DNA of 64,000 nt from Cubamyces lactineus (taxonomy: Eukaryota > Basidiomycota > Agaricomycetes > Polyporales > Polyporaceae): positions 62,001-126,000 of the forward strand of contig JACDTU010000015.1 in the NCBI GenBank assembly GCA_022376465.1, given 5' to 3'. The position numbers were made by a program, and so were the translations under genes. Of this stretch, positions 8,822 to 20,971 are shown piece after piece. Within the stretch, counting starts at the first letter, position 1. The number at the start of each line of letters is the position of its first letter. A model generated the notes under the pieces. That model was not told where the DNA came from and did no database searches. It saw only the letters and a program-made list of their open reading frames with translations.

Positions 8822-11800
8822 TCAAACTGCGGAGGGAGAGACTAGACCAATCGCCTTTCTGAAGCACTCCAATATAGAGAAGGAGACGTTCTTCGTCAAG
8901 GAATCAGCTAGTTGATCCTCTGTCGCTACGTAGAAGATGTCGATCGTCCCTAACTCAGCTTGTTCGCAAGTGTAGTGGTACTGGACGTCGACGTGCTTCG
9001 TGCGACGCTCGGTGACAGGATTAACTGACAAGAAGATGGACCCTTGGTTGTCGAGACACAAGGGTGTAGGACGAGAGATGTCATCCCCCAACTCTTCACC
9101 AAACGTGCGAAGCCATACAACTTGACGACAAGCGTCTGACGCAGCCTTGTATTCCGCCTCGGTCGAGGAGAGCGAAACAGTCGGCTGTTTCCTAGACTGC
9201 CAGGAAATAGCGCCGCCCGCCATCAAGAAGACGTAAGCTCCAGTGGACCTGCGGTCATCTCGGTCCTCAGCCCAGTCTGAGTCTGAATAACCCAAAAGAC
9301 CGTCATTCGAGGAACCGAAGTAACGCAACCGGTAGTCTTTGGTCCCTTGCAGGTACCGCAGGACATACTTGGCATAGTTCCAGTGTGCGTCACTAGGATT
9401 AGAGTTGTACTGAGACAACTTCTGGACCGCGAAGGAAATATCCAGACGTGTACCCAAAGTCGCGTAGAGCAGACTGCCAATTAGGCTCTGGTACCGTTTC
9501 CGGGAGTGGTCAGCGGCGGTGTGACTAGATTTCTCCAGTACAGCACCAGCAGGGAGGGGAGTGCGAGCCGGCTTGCAGTCAGCCATGTTGAAACGTTCGA
9601 GAACGGACTGGATGTAGTCTATCTGGTCGATGTCGATCATTTGAGCTTTACGATCGCGAACAATGTTCAGACCAAGAAAACGCGAGACAGGACCCAGATC
9701 CATCATCTTGAACCGCTGCATCAAGGCCTCCTTGGTAGCCTTGATATGGCCAGGCTTGTCACCCATGAGGAGTAGATTGTTGACATACAGAACGATGATC
9801 GTGACAGAATCCCCCCTATGTCGCCGATATACGTAGACTCCGGCATCAGAGTATGTCCGTATGAATCCCAGATCTAGCAAGATTTGGTGTATCTTGGCAT
9901 TCCATTGACGAGACGCCTGTTTCAAGCCGTAGATCGCTTTCAGCAATAGACACACGAAGTTTTCCTTGCCAGGAACAACCCAGCCCTCAGGCTGTTCCAT
10001 GTAGATCTCCTCCTCCAAGTCGCCGTTCAAGAACGCAGTTTTGACATCCATCGACTCGATGTCCCAGTCCTCAAGCGCAGCATGCACGAGGAGGTAACGA
10101 ATGGACTCAAAACACGCAACAGGCGAAAAGGTTTCATTGTAATCCTCCCCCCAGACCTGAGTAAAACCCTTGGCCACAAGACGAGCCTTATACCGACCAT
10201 CATGCTTGATGTCATACACCCAACGATTGGCGACGACTTGTCGGTTCTTCGGCCTAGGCACAAGAAGCCAGGTCTTGTTTTCAATGAGCGAGTCGTACTC
10301 TGCTATCTTAGCTGCACGCCACTTCTCCGCGTCTGGAGATGCCATGGCTTGTCGATGAGAGTTAGGAATGCCAGGCTTATGTGTTGCGGCAGCGAGCATC
10401 GCAATGATAGATTGTACAACTTGTTCATCATCCTCCAAGTTCCCTTCCGCGTCTGTACGAGCATCAACCTTTGCAGGTGGCTCATCACCATACACGCTGT
10501 CCCTGTAGCGCTGAGGTCTAGGAACATTCTCGCGACGAGGGCGATTATGCGCTATGCTAGGACCTCCCACTGGCTCATGACAATTTCACTGATGGTTAGG
10601 CCGCGGCGGAGGAACAGCAGGTGGTGGATCAGGTTGTTGCGGAGGAGGGGGAGCAGGTTGCTCTGGAGGTGCAGGAGGTGCAGGAGGTGCGGCCTCCGGG
10701 AGAGGAATAGGAAGAGGGATATCAATCTCGAAGTTTTCAGGCTCAGCATTGGAGGCATCGTCTGAAGGGACTTCTTGATCTGAGAACGGACTATCGTCTG
10801 GGGTAACAGGACGATTGCCAGGAATCTTGCGTGCAGGAAAAGACTCTTCATCGAAGATCACATCGCAAGATACGACAATAGAGTGGGTGGCTGGATTCCA
10901 GAACTTATACCCCTTGGAACCCTGCTCATACCCGACAAAGATCATCTCGACAGCCTTCTTGTCGAGTTTCCCTTTGCGCTTGTCCTTTTGCACGTGAACG
11001 TAGGCTTTGCAGCCAAAAACGCGGAAATAGGACACATCAGGGATGGTCCCATCCCACAGAGTGATGGGGCATCGCCATTTCAGGCGACGCATAGGCTGAC
11101 GATTGTAGATATGTACGGCTGCCTTGATAGCGAGTTGCCAGAAACCGTGACTAAGTCCAGCATGATGAAGCATAGACAGAGCCTTCTCAGTGATTGTACG
11201 GTTCCAGCGTTCAGCGCGTCCATTCTGCTGAGGCGAATCAGGCATGGTTTTGTGGTGCTCAATCCCTAGACTGCGGAGAAGCTCGGAGAACTCGTTTGAT
11301 GTATACTCCCCACCACGATCAGAGCGGACTCGCTTGATTTTCCTCCCGGTTTGATTCTCAGCCCAAGCCTTGAAGTCCTTGAACGCTTTGAAGGCGTCCG
11401 ACTTGTACTTCAGGAAATAAGCACGGGCGAGACCGGAGTAATCATCGATGAAACTAGCAAAGTACTTGAATCCGCTGCCAACTGACGCAGTGCGCATTGG
11501 CCCATCAAGATCAGTGTGGACGAGCTCAAGGGGCTCAGTCGCACGCTTTTCTGACGGCGGGAAAGGGAGTCTGTGGGATTTGCCAAAGGCACAACCCTCA
11601 CATGGTTCATCATCTGCGGGATCAAGCTGGTCAACACCCTTTACGTTCTTAGGCAGGTGGCGAAGAGGCTCCTTGCCTGCATGACCAAAGCGACGATGCC
11701 AGGTCTTGTAACTGCGAACGTTTAGGTGGACATGCCTGTTCAGGATAATCTCCAGAGTCAAATCATAGAGATTGCTCGCAGGATTGTACGGTGCCTCAAG

Positions 11801-13542
11801 GATCTTTCGACCCTTGATTCGAATCGTTGAGCCTGAGTCAACAGCGCCTTCCGGCTGCTTGTCAAAGATCATCATCTTCCTCGCTCCTTGGAAGAGAGAA
11901 TAACCATTCTTCTCAATGGTACCGGTGGAAAATAGTCGTGCAGAGGCCTGAGGCACATAGCAGACGTTTGGAAGAGTGATAGTCCACCGTTGACCATCGA
12001 CAAGAGTCTCAGCTTTGACAGTGCCTTGACCGAGTCCCTGAATGACTGAACCTTCGCCAGATGAGGCGGTATTGAAGGTCAGTGGTTTGTCGAAGGGTTC
12101 GTACTCGGTGAAGTCGTCAAAGCACCAAGTGACGTGCTGAGATGCACCAGAGTCCATCAGCCAACGAGTATACCGCACACCAGCAGCAGCTTTCGCCGCA
12201 TCATAGAAAGAAGCGTGCATGTTAGAGCCGGATTCAGGTACAAGTACATTGGCCGAGACGTGCGCATGGTCATGAGAATTGTCCTTTCCCTTCCCTTTGT
12301 CCTTCTCCTTATCCTTGTCCTTCTTCTTGCCACCGTTGCCCTTACCCTTGTTGCCCTTGGGGCGAAGCTCGGGGTGCTTCTTGTAGCAAGTCGACTCGTG
12401 ATGGGTCTGACTGCCACAGAAGTCGCAGGGGCCGGACGGCTTGGGCTTGGTCTTGGAGATCCTAGCAGCAGATTGACCGGTCTTGCGCATGGCTTCCTCA
12501 GAGAGAGATTTCTCAAGGATGACGTCGACGGTGATCTTGTCGAGGTCCATAGTGGCCATGAGCGCAGAGATCATAGGTCGGTAGGACTCCGGACCTTGGA
12601 GAGAAGGATGAGGGCCTGGATGTTGTCCTCTAACTTCAGGCCATTGGTCGAGATCTCGCGGATACGCGTGACGATCCGACTCATCTGATCCTGAAGTGAA
12701 CGCTGGTCCGACATGCGAGACTCGCTGATGAGCGACTCAAAGAGACCCCAAACGTGCGCAGAGTTCGGTTTCCCAAACTTGTCTTTTAGCGCATCCCACA
12801 TCTCTTTGGCAGTGAGATTGGCCGGAGAGGAGGTGCCGTTGGTCGTCTTCGTCTCGAGGAGATAGTGGAAGCTAGGCCCAGTCCGCATGAAGAGCAGACC
12901 GCATGCCTGAGCATTCTTCTTCCTATACTCCTTGCACTCTTCAGCGTCGGTAGGTTCAGTCGTCTCCGAAGAGACTACATCCCAGCAGTTCATGAACATG
13001 AGAAGACCCTTCATCTTCGCAGCCCAGTCGGCGTACTGGCTGGCCGAAGAAAGGAGAGGGACAGATTCAGGTTTGATGTCGCCCATAGTGAGGAGAAAGA
13101 ATTGGGGCAAATCGACGAGGTTCTCGGTGAGATCGAGTGTAGGAAGTGGAGATTGTGGAGGCGCGAATTGGAGAGGCGCGTCTGGAGGAAGGGGTGTGGG
13201 AGCAAGGAGAGGTGAAAGCTCGTAGACTGATTCTAGGTCTTCTTCTTCTTCTGTCGAAGAAGGAGGAAGCGGAGTAACTTGCCAAGGTTCTGGGACTACA
13301 GCCCAGAGGTTACCGGGTGGAGGCTCTTGAAGGTTCTGGTAGCGATTAGGACAGGGGAAGCTATCGCAAGCAAAGTAGCTGTCATCTTCTGGGTCGTAGT
13401 AACGGTCGAGGTTCTTGTCGACGTCGAAGAAGTGGATAAGCCCAGAACAATCAAAGGCAGATGATTCCGAAGGGTTGTCGAGAGTGGCGTCGACTTCCTC
13501 CTCAGAATCTATGGCAAGGGGTTCCGCTGTGGTCAGCTCCAA
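8822..13542 (-). pseudogene. copia gag-pol, family 1, three disabling lesions
   Basis: Gag is open from 13542 (first ATG 13086, MGDIKPESVPLL) down to 12571, where it ends because one base is missing near 12590; the gag sequence continues in the next frame from 12574. That frame carries the knuckle CDFCGSQTHHESTC, protease LMDSGASQHVTW, and integrase with D in HTDLDGP, D in RSDRGGEY and E in NGRAERWNR. A TGA at 10586-10588 then interrupts the linker before RT, which resumes in the same frame to 8822. The RT active site reads LYVNNLLL: both catalytic Asp are Asn. RNase H motifs (GYSDSDWAED, SSTEAEY) remain. An open, acidic and proline-rich 152-codon stretch precedes the first ATG. Confidence 0.93.
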
Positions 13543-14046
13543 AACGGTTCAGAAAAAGCGCGATGATTGACTTGCTGTGTGCACCGAGAAGTCCTGGTAG
13601 ATGGGAACACCTGTTCAGGAGAACCAGAGATCCAGACAGCCGAAATGCCCGAAAATCTGGGTAGAAGTTGCCAACTGTGCCCAAGAAAAACTATGTATGT
13701 ACTGCTATCCGACAAAAAGAGTATCGTAAGGAGGGTCCAGACGGTTGTCCTCTGGTCCTAAGTTCCTAAAGAACCCGGATACAAGGGCTGGCTGTCGCAA
13801 GTGTGAGGCCTGACCCAGGGATACTAGAAAGAGCTCGCTACAAAGAGCTGTACAGCCTACTGAGTACTAGGGCTATAGTAAAAGCACTCAGGGCTGCGTC
13901 ACGAGCGCAGAAATGTCCCCCTGGTAGCAGTGTCGGCGGGCAACAGTCAAGAGTTAAGGAATTATGGAGGGGAGGGTGCACAACAGCGATGTCGACGAAG
14001 GGAGGGTGCGCGCAGAGATGTTGACAGAAGCAGCAACAAGTTAGAG

Positions 14047-14062
14047 CGCAGGGCTCATAACC
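14047..14062 (-). promoter_or_regulatory. Primer binding site, initiator tRNA-Met anticodon arm
   Basis: The minus strand reads GGTTATGAGCCCTGC immediately after the 5' LTR, the same site as in the family-2 element. Both families therefore share internal (half-tRNA) priming. Confidence 0.8.
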
Positions 14063-14599
14063 TGACGAACTTCTGAACCTAGAAGGCTGGGAGCGACCTG
14101 TAAGCGACACAAGAGAGTCTTCAGTCTGTGAGCGAACGACTATATTGCATAGTACAAGTACCTGTAAGCGACACAAGAGAGCTACAAGTACTTGGTAAGT
14201 AACTGCATAAGTAACCATAGGTAGTAAAGGAACTTACTCTTCAGTCTGTGAGCAAACGACTGAAGAGTAGGGGCAAAGAATGTCCTCCTTATATACTGAG
14301 AGAGGAGTGCCATGAGTAAGCAAAGAAAGGAGGCATGTGATCGCTATGTACGATGAGTAAGACCATGGTGCGAGTATCGCGACATATGGTGTCATAGGTA
14401 TAGAACCCTCTGGAAGGATCTGTAGCAGTGTAGAACGCAACGGAAAGATGGAGGGAATGAAAGAATGTCCAACTACAGTACGTACACTGAGCAGTCCATA
14501 AAAGGAAGGAAGAAAGTCCATGCTGTGCGCGTTGTAGGCGCCACAGCCACAAGGTCCACATTCCCGGTCTGGCACAGCCGATAACCTGGAAGTTCAACA
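14063..14599 (-). repeat. 5' LTR, copia family 1 (537 bp)
   Basis: Bounded by the primer site at 14062 and the target duplication GTATA at 14600-14604. Relative to the 3' LTR it has a 4-bp expansion near 14508 and lacks one G near 14090. TATA box on the minus strand at about 14288-14295. Confidence 0.95.
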
Positions 14600-14604
14600 G
14601 TATA

Positions 14605-15756
14605 TTTTTGTTATGCATACCTGTCGTGACGGCGTGCTGTAATCACAACAGATCTGAGAGCCCGATCCAATCAGCCAACTGTACAGTAGGGATCATTGCG
14701 CCACTCACGTGCAGTTCTGAAGTTGATATATACCGGGACCGCCCTTGGCCGGTTCATTTCTCAACCCACCACCATCCCCCAGCCATTATGTCCAAGTGAC
14801 ATGAATGTAAGCTGTAGGAGATGTTACGCGGGCAGAAGGGGGACAAACGCCACCAGTACCTCATCAGGGGGCACGGGCGCCTCTGACACGAAGTTGAACA
14901 CCTCTAGCTCGCCAAGGACGTCGGGCACGTTGAGCACGCCCCACACCGTCAAGCGCATGTCCCATGCCTATGACACCCCCGGAGTCGTCACTACCTCCTC
15001 CCAGTCAGCCTTTCAATGTAGTGTGCGTGTCCCACAGCACACCAAGAGAAGACACCCGGCTGCCCGCCCACTGCCTGGGCAAACAAGTTCTTTCAAGGCT
15101 CGGAGATATTGGGCCGATGGCACACGGAGGTTGTCATCGCATGTCGATTATATAATTAATAATGTTTTCCTCATAAATCCCACTATGGCCCTAGCAGTGC
15201 ATAATAGGATATAATAGGATGTATCTGTCTGGACAGCTACCGGGATTCAAGAATTTATTGTGTAAACTCCCCTCACATGACTGTTGTATATAAACATTCG
15301 CCAGCATTGCCTATATGCACCTGTCGTTAGCAAATATTGCACGTCAGGGGAGACGTTGCCAATGCACGCCGGAGTTTTTCAATGCGCGCCTAAGATAGGT
15401 CATGCATCAGCAAACCTCTACACCTCCCCGGCATTGGATTACCCCGCTGGGACGCCTTTTCAAAGCCGGTCCATGTTTGCCTGCCTATGGCTGGATATCT
15501 ATATTAGTGTACACTTTTGCTGATGTGGCGCCTCATCACGCCCTCGCAGAACGTGAATCGAAGCTTATGATGGTCGCGAGGTCGTATACGGAGTCAAGAA
15601 GCACGGGGCAGATGCAATGAGCCCTGGCTGGAGTCACTCGACGTGTGCGCGAGATCAGCTCAGTGTCCGAGGGACAGGTAATCACGCAGCGTACAGATTA
15701 CACCTCACAGGAGCACTTGTACTGTATCACAAAATAATTAGCACGACCGTGACGGC
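14605..15756. other. Intergenic; weak coding-like stretch on minus strand
   Basis: No gene is recognised. On the minus strand about 45 codons ending with TAA at 14824-14826 read WDMRLTVWGVLNVPDVLGEL and onward with amphipathic, protein-like composition, preceded by a possible acceptor (CATAG); a further open segment lies at about 15040-15140. They could be the last exons of a small gene or the remains of one. Around 15175-15260 the sequence is AT-rich. Confidence 0.25.
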
Positions 15757-17956
15757 TCATGCAAGTGAGGCATCGGGTCGGGCCTCTTCCTACAAGCCAT
15801 ACAGATGAGTCGATCGTGAAGCGCAGAGTAGGAGGCCCTATTACGTACCTCGATCTCGTCTCCCTTCATCTCCGAATACGCTTGTGCGACTTTACCTTCC
15901 CCAGTAACCTCCTTCTCATTTTGAGTTCTTTCCCCCGCTGAACCGTATGTATCCGCCGCTGATACCGGCTGCTTTTCCAGATCCGCTACCTCGATGAAGT
16001 CCCCCGTCGAGAGCGACGACGGCTTCTCGAGCCTGACCATCGAGCCTGCCGCATCCGCCGTCCTCATGCCCAACGCAAACGGGTCGCTGCTATACTCAGG
16101 GAGGTCGTCCGCCAACTCCCACAAGTCATACTCGTTCCTCCTCTCGCCCGCGCCCTCTCCAAGCACGGGGTCGGAGCGCCCGCCGCGCGCGTCGGACGGT
16201 TCGTACTCAGAGACGTCAGAGTGTATAGAAAGCGTGAGCGTCGTGCTGAGCGTTGCGCCCAAGTTGCCGACGACGTTTGCGGCGGTGAACCCGTGGAATT
16301 GCACATCGGACCAGTGTAGCGACGTCTCGGCCTCGCGTCCTGCGCGGTCGGCAAAGTAGAGCCCGCGCAGGTCGAGCATGAAGCGGGAAAGGAAGATCAC
16401 AGTGAGCCTGTGTGGTATTTCAGGTTAGTAGGTGGGCGCGGCCTGAGGTTAAATGGGCTATGAAGACGCACACTTGGTCGAAGTAGGGCCAGACGAGCCA
16501 GATAGTAAGCGACTATGTAGGATTAGTGAGATAGGATTCATAATGGTGCGTTTGTATTGTACGCACGTTTCCGATCTATTGGATAGCTGTCAGTATACAT
16601 GTGTCAAGGATAGTTCGTATGAACAAGGCTTACCTGATTTGAGATGATCGTCACGAGCTGGATTACCAACAGGATCCTTGAAATGCAAGCCAGTCAGAGA
16701 CACTTTGAGACGCGAAGTTGACACGAACATACAGGAAATACGCGGTCCCTATCACAGCAAATAATGTTGAGCGTAACGTTTTGAATGATTCTAGCAGAAA
16801 CACTGACCATCACGGAGAACGAGGGTAGCAAGAGGGGCGCGCACGCCGGCCTGCATTGAGTCCCTCTTGATTCCGAAGGTCTTGATCCAGGTTAGCACGA
16901 TGAGTATCGCGTCTGCCGCGATCGTTGTGGCTTTCGTCGCGACGGAGGCTAGGGCGATTACAAGTTAGCACTCATGCTCACATGGCACGACTGTCGGTTT
17001 ACCACTGATCAACGTTTTCCAGTCAGAGTCGTAGCTTGTGCGAGGAGAAATACACGTACTTGGAAAGAATACTATCTGCGATGGTGTAGATGTACACGCA
17101 ACCGAACGGAGGGCCGGCCTGTACTGGAATGTAACGAGTAGCTTCATACTTGCGTCATCGTGGTTAGCCATGTTTCGCTCTCATGTGACTATGCGTACTC
17201 ACGATGGTGCAGATTGGTTTCACGAGAGTCAGAGGGAGGACGATGAGCAATGGCTTCCAATCCCTCCCCCAGACTCCGTACACTCTCAGGCACGTGAATG
17301 CTGTGAAGTCGTCACAAAAAGACATGAGCACGCGCTGTCATGGTGCGTGTAGCCGGAATTCCTACCAGAGAAGGCAAGGTAATTCAAGAAGAGGAGCGTG
17401 TCGTCGGTGTGTGTGATCCCTCCGCATCTGAACACGGGATCAGCTCCACTATATGTATGGTTGAGGAAGGCCGTGGAGTTACGTACGTCTGAACACCGAA
17501 AGGGTGAGTTGTAGAACCATCCAAACGGTCTTGCGTGAAAGCCTTACCGAATCACTTGAGTTCCACACCAGGACTTCGAGGACGAAGAATATGCGCTCGA
17601 TCACCGCGATGTAGCGCGTTAACAAGTAAACAATTGTTGCCCCAGTGAATCGGCGTTTCCAGATGCGGCGGTACTCCGTCGGGAGCGTCAACGCGAAGTC
17701 AAACCAAAGCAATGCTGGAAGCAAAAGCGCGTTGTGTATCAGTACATTTCGAGGCGCTATATAGTTGTAATAGGTGAATTGTCGTACCTGAGGAAGCGAT
17801 GATACAGTAGTTCTCAGTGAGTCTGTCACGATGCGTCAGTGTGAGTTCATCCGAGGGACGCAGTAATAGGCCGCAGGTGGCTCGAGATTTGAGGTGTACA
17901 TACAGTCTGGGGTAAGCCCCGATGATTTCCTGCGCGTAGTCAGAATCGGCTGACAT
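15757..17956 (-). CDS. DUF6533-family multi-helix membrane protein
   Basis: About nine to ten exons. ATG at 17954-17956 (MSADSDYAQEIIGAYPRL), exon 1 to 17904; exon 2 17822-17788 (ENYCIIASS); exon 3 from 17714 with the DUF6533 signature LLWFDFALTLPTEYRRIW and KRRFTGATIVYLLTRYIA; exon 4 17427-17366 (CGGITHTDD); exon 5 17300-17203 (VYGVWGRDWKPLLIVLPL); exon 6 17148-17060; then helices around ADAILIVLTWIKTFG and APLATLVLRDG, and a last exon from about 16400 with FMLDLRGLYFAD and a hydrophilic acidic tail. A final intron (donor GTACGT about 15847) would give a stop at 15757; without it the frame ends at 15738. The family is expanded in basidiomycetes and resembles seven-helix receptors in layout; function unknown. 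I could not join the exon ending at 17060 to the next in frame, so that junction is unresolved. Confidence 0.75.
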
Positions 17957-19546
17957 GCTGCCTCACGTCTGTTTCCTGAGCTGGCTGAGATTTCCACTTA
18001 ATGCCAGGTGAACAGAGCTTCTTAAGTGACCTGTGCCGACGTTGAGCTAACGAAACCGAGGGAGGGACCAGCGCGTTGAATGACAGAGAGCAGCGAAGCT
18101 ATCATCGCCGGGGGAAACAACTATATACCTCCAAGTAGTCCACCCAATCTCAAGATGGCCACCGATGCACCCGGTGCACCGAGCAGCCGGGTCCATAAAA
18201 GGATGGGATCCCACCCTCCCCCTGTGCGATGCTGTGCGCTTCGTGCACATCCGTCTGGGAAGACGGGCCACGAGGCATGCATGTAATCATTCCCATCGCG
18301 CGATATGGCCATGTTGGCGAGAGGGAAGAGCGGGATGGTCGGGCGCCAACATTGCAAGCGTCAGGAATCCGCGCTTACCGGCGCGCGCGCGCGCAGGAAG
18401 TGCGGAGCCTGAGATTCAGAAGCCGTTTTGTCCTACGGCTGACCGTGGAAAAATTTTGGGAGGTGATATCAATCATACACACATGGGCGCGCTCAAAGCC
18501 CTAGAGTGGACGTGGTGCACATGGTCTCTGCGAAAGATCAGGTGAAATCAGGGCGACAGAGAACGCCGGAGAAGATGGAAGGATGGACAGTCACTGCGAA
18601 CGCGATTTCCCTAAGCCCGCAGACGCCGGCTTCTGAAACTGCGGCAGTCCGCGCGATATTTGCTCCCAAGCTTGAAGAGATGCGAAGGGTTTATCCACAG
18701 CGTGCACACAGGTGCGGCCTTGAGCACATTCATGTGCCTGTCGGTACGTCAGGGGCACGTAAAACGTCAAGCAAGCAGTAAGAGCTCCGAGTCGGAGTGG
18801 CCTTCTGAGTACGAACGCAGCTGTAGCACCGGTTCGTCCACGACTCGGGCTTCTCTTTTGGCGCGCCCACGCGGCTCGGCAAGATCATCTTTCGTTCCTG
18901 CTGCTTGCTGTGTCCCGGCTGCCCATCTCGTTCGCACGTACACACAAGCACGAGCGTCTTCCGCATCGCCCGAGTTCCCATTCATATGGCGTCCCTGGGG
19001 CTAGATGGTTGACGAGCGTGGGCACAATGACATGCATAACTGTGGGAAGACCACTGCTCGGTTCGGTTGCGACGGAACTATCGAATTCGTGCAGACTTCT
19101 GCGTCAATACTTGGAACCTAGAAGTCTCGGAGGTGGACTATGCGGAAGATTGGATCAGTAGCACAGCGCTGTACTCACACGCGTTGTGGAAGGTTTGGAA
19201 GAGAACCTCTAAGAAAAGCGACCCTCTGGCAGTTGTGGAGGACCGGCGAATGACGAGCGTCCGATGAAGAGCCTAACAGCCAACGTTCAATAGCATTACG
19301 CTACGTATGCCTCCCCTAGCACCACCCATTAGAGTATATCAGTACACCTGGAAAAAGCCACATACACCGCGACGCGGCTGTAGCGGCGGCATTATCGTAC
19401 AGCGGTCCTCTCCTGAGTTCGACGTGGTCGAATATGGTCAGCATATGATACAATCCGTGCCTGGTTGCACTAGCCGTGCTTCCAAGCGAGCAAGTAACGA
19501 GCCATCGCTCTCGATGTATGGACAGCCCCTGTACAATGATTGCTTG
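17957..19546. other. Intergenic, no gene recognised
   Basis: Upstream of the DUF6533 gene and downstream of the ankyrin-like gene. Short open frames on both strands show no family match, no consistent splice pattern and no repeats. Confidence 0.5.
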
Positions 19547-20971
19547 TTAGGACCATACCATTGAAAGCAGAGCACGGAACGGAACACACTTAAACTGCAG
19601 GCTGTTCGCCCGCACGTCTTCCTCTAACGGCACCACGATTATGGGATGATATACCGACCGTGAGGAGGTCGGCGCGGTGAGTTGCTCGCCGCGCTTGATG
19701 CGCAGCTCGATCTTCGGCTTCGGCTTGTCCCTCCATGCCAGCGGGCCCTCAGACTCCCTTGCTATCTGCTGCACCATGCCCTCGACCGCATCCGTTAGTG
19801 ATGTCGGTGGTCCTGAGGACGACTGTGACGATGGCAGAGATGTGGATGTGGATGTGGACGTAGATGGCGATATGGGCGACTGCGCGGTACGTGCACGGGG
19901 GTCTTCGATTACTAGTCGCGAGTCGATCGACGTTGGTGGGCTATGCGGGAGCAGAGAAAGTGCGACGACCCAGCTCCCCGCACGCATATGCTGGTAGCCC
20001 AGCCTTGAGTCTGACTCCTTCGCGACCAAGAATCGGAGAGACCACAGTCGTCCTATGGTGCATACACGCAACGGCGTCAATCCACAAGTTCAGTGCATAT
20101 ATGGGACAAACGAACAGCAATACCCACCTTTGGCGATGAACTCGAGGGGTATCTCCTGCGATATTCGCATCCGCTTCTGGAACATCGGAATCCTGAAGTG
20201 CACGACGAACCCAGCCTCGTCCCCAGGCACATCCTCGACCTCGACGTCGTCCACGGGCACCGTACTTCCTAGAAGTATCTCGTCCGAACCAGACACCGGC
20301 GCAAACGCAGGTGAACGGCGGAGCCGCTGGAAGAGTCCATGGTCGGACGCGTGTAGACACGCTAGTCGGATGTCGTCCACCGTCGCATCCGTCAACGGCG
20401 CGGCGTGCGAGAGGAGTGCCATCACGACGTCCCGGTCGCGCTCTGAGCTCCCTTGTGTGGATGTCGGAGTGAGGGAAGACGTGTCTGAGGACTCGGGGGA
20501 GGGGCGGTTGATAATGGACCAGTAAAGCGGCGTGTGACCCTCGATGCTGCGCTCTTGCAGGAGTGCGGAAAGCGACAGGTCGTACGTCCGACACGCGTCC
20601 GCGCAGCTCTCGAGCACGCCGAGCGCGCCCTGCGCGTCGGCCTGCTTCACGAGGTCCCGTAGCAGGCCTTTGATCGTCGCACGCACCTCTTTCGTAGCGC
20701 GTGCGCTTGGACCGAAGTTGAACCAGGACGTGGAGGATGGACGTTTTCCGCCGGGTTTATGCGAGGATACAGTAGATGGTGATTTGGGTGACACGGCAAA
20801 TGAGGAGCTGTTATGGGTTATTGTTTGTGTGCTATATGCGCTTGAGGATCCCGCTTTCTCGTCTTGGGGTAATGGCGGGCGAACGTCGACTGAAGCGTCG
20901 TAGGAAGGGGGTGCATCTTCGGGCTCGATGTTAACTTCATCTCCCGGAAGCGGCGACTTGTCGATGATCAT
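19547..20971 (-). CDS. Conserved basidiomycete protein with ankyrin-like segment
   Basis: Two exons, 20971-20128 and 20052-19547, joined by a 75-bp intron (donor GTGGGT, acceptor CATAG) give 449 residues. The N-terminal 90 residues are Ser/Pro-rich and probably disordered. About residues 95-200 look helical and include GHTPLYWSIINRPSPE, typical of an ankyrin-type turn, followed by RDVVMALLSHAAPLTDATVD. The second half contains DEAGFVVHFRIPMFQKRMRI and, after the intron, LWSLRFLVAKES, a beta-rich segment, then a disordered Ser/Thr stretch and the conserved-looking end IELRIKRGEQL. No enzyme motif, signal peptide or membrane helix is visible. Function is unknown; a scaffold or regulatory role is only a guess. 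The ATG is the first in the frame. Confidence 0.75.

Larger units (their letters stand above)
8277..14599 (-). mobile_element. Complete but dead Ty1/copia element, family 1 (6323 bp)
   Basis: LTRs at 14063-14599 (5') and 8277-8810 (3') are flanked by the 5-bp duplication GTATA (8272-8276 and 14600-14604). The LTRs differ by about five substitutions and two small indels, so this insertion is older than the family-2 element. Gag-pol is damaged three ways: a one-base frame slip in gag (about 12590), an in-frame TGA (10586-10588) and loss of both RT active-site aspartates (9776-9781). The 5' leader between the primer site and the gag frame (about 13550-14046) holds no recognisable gene. Confidence 0.95.
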
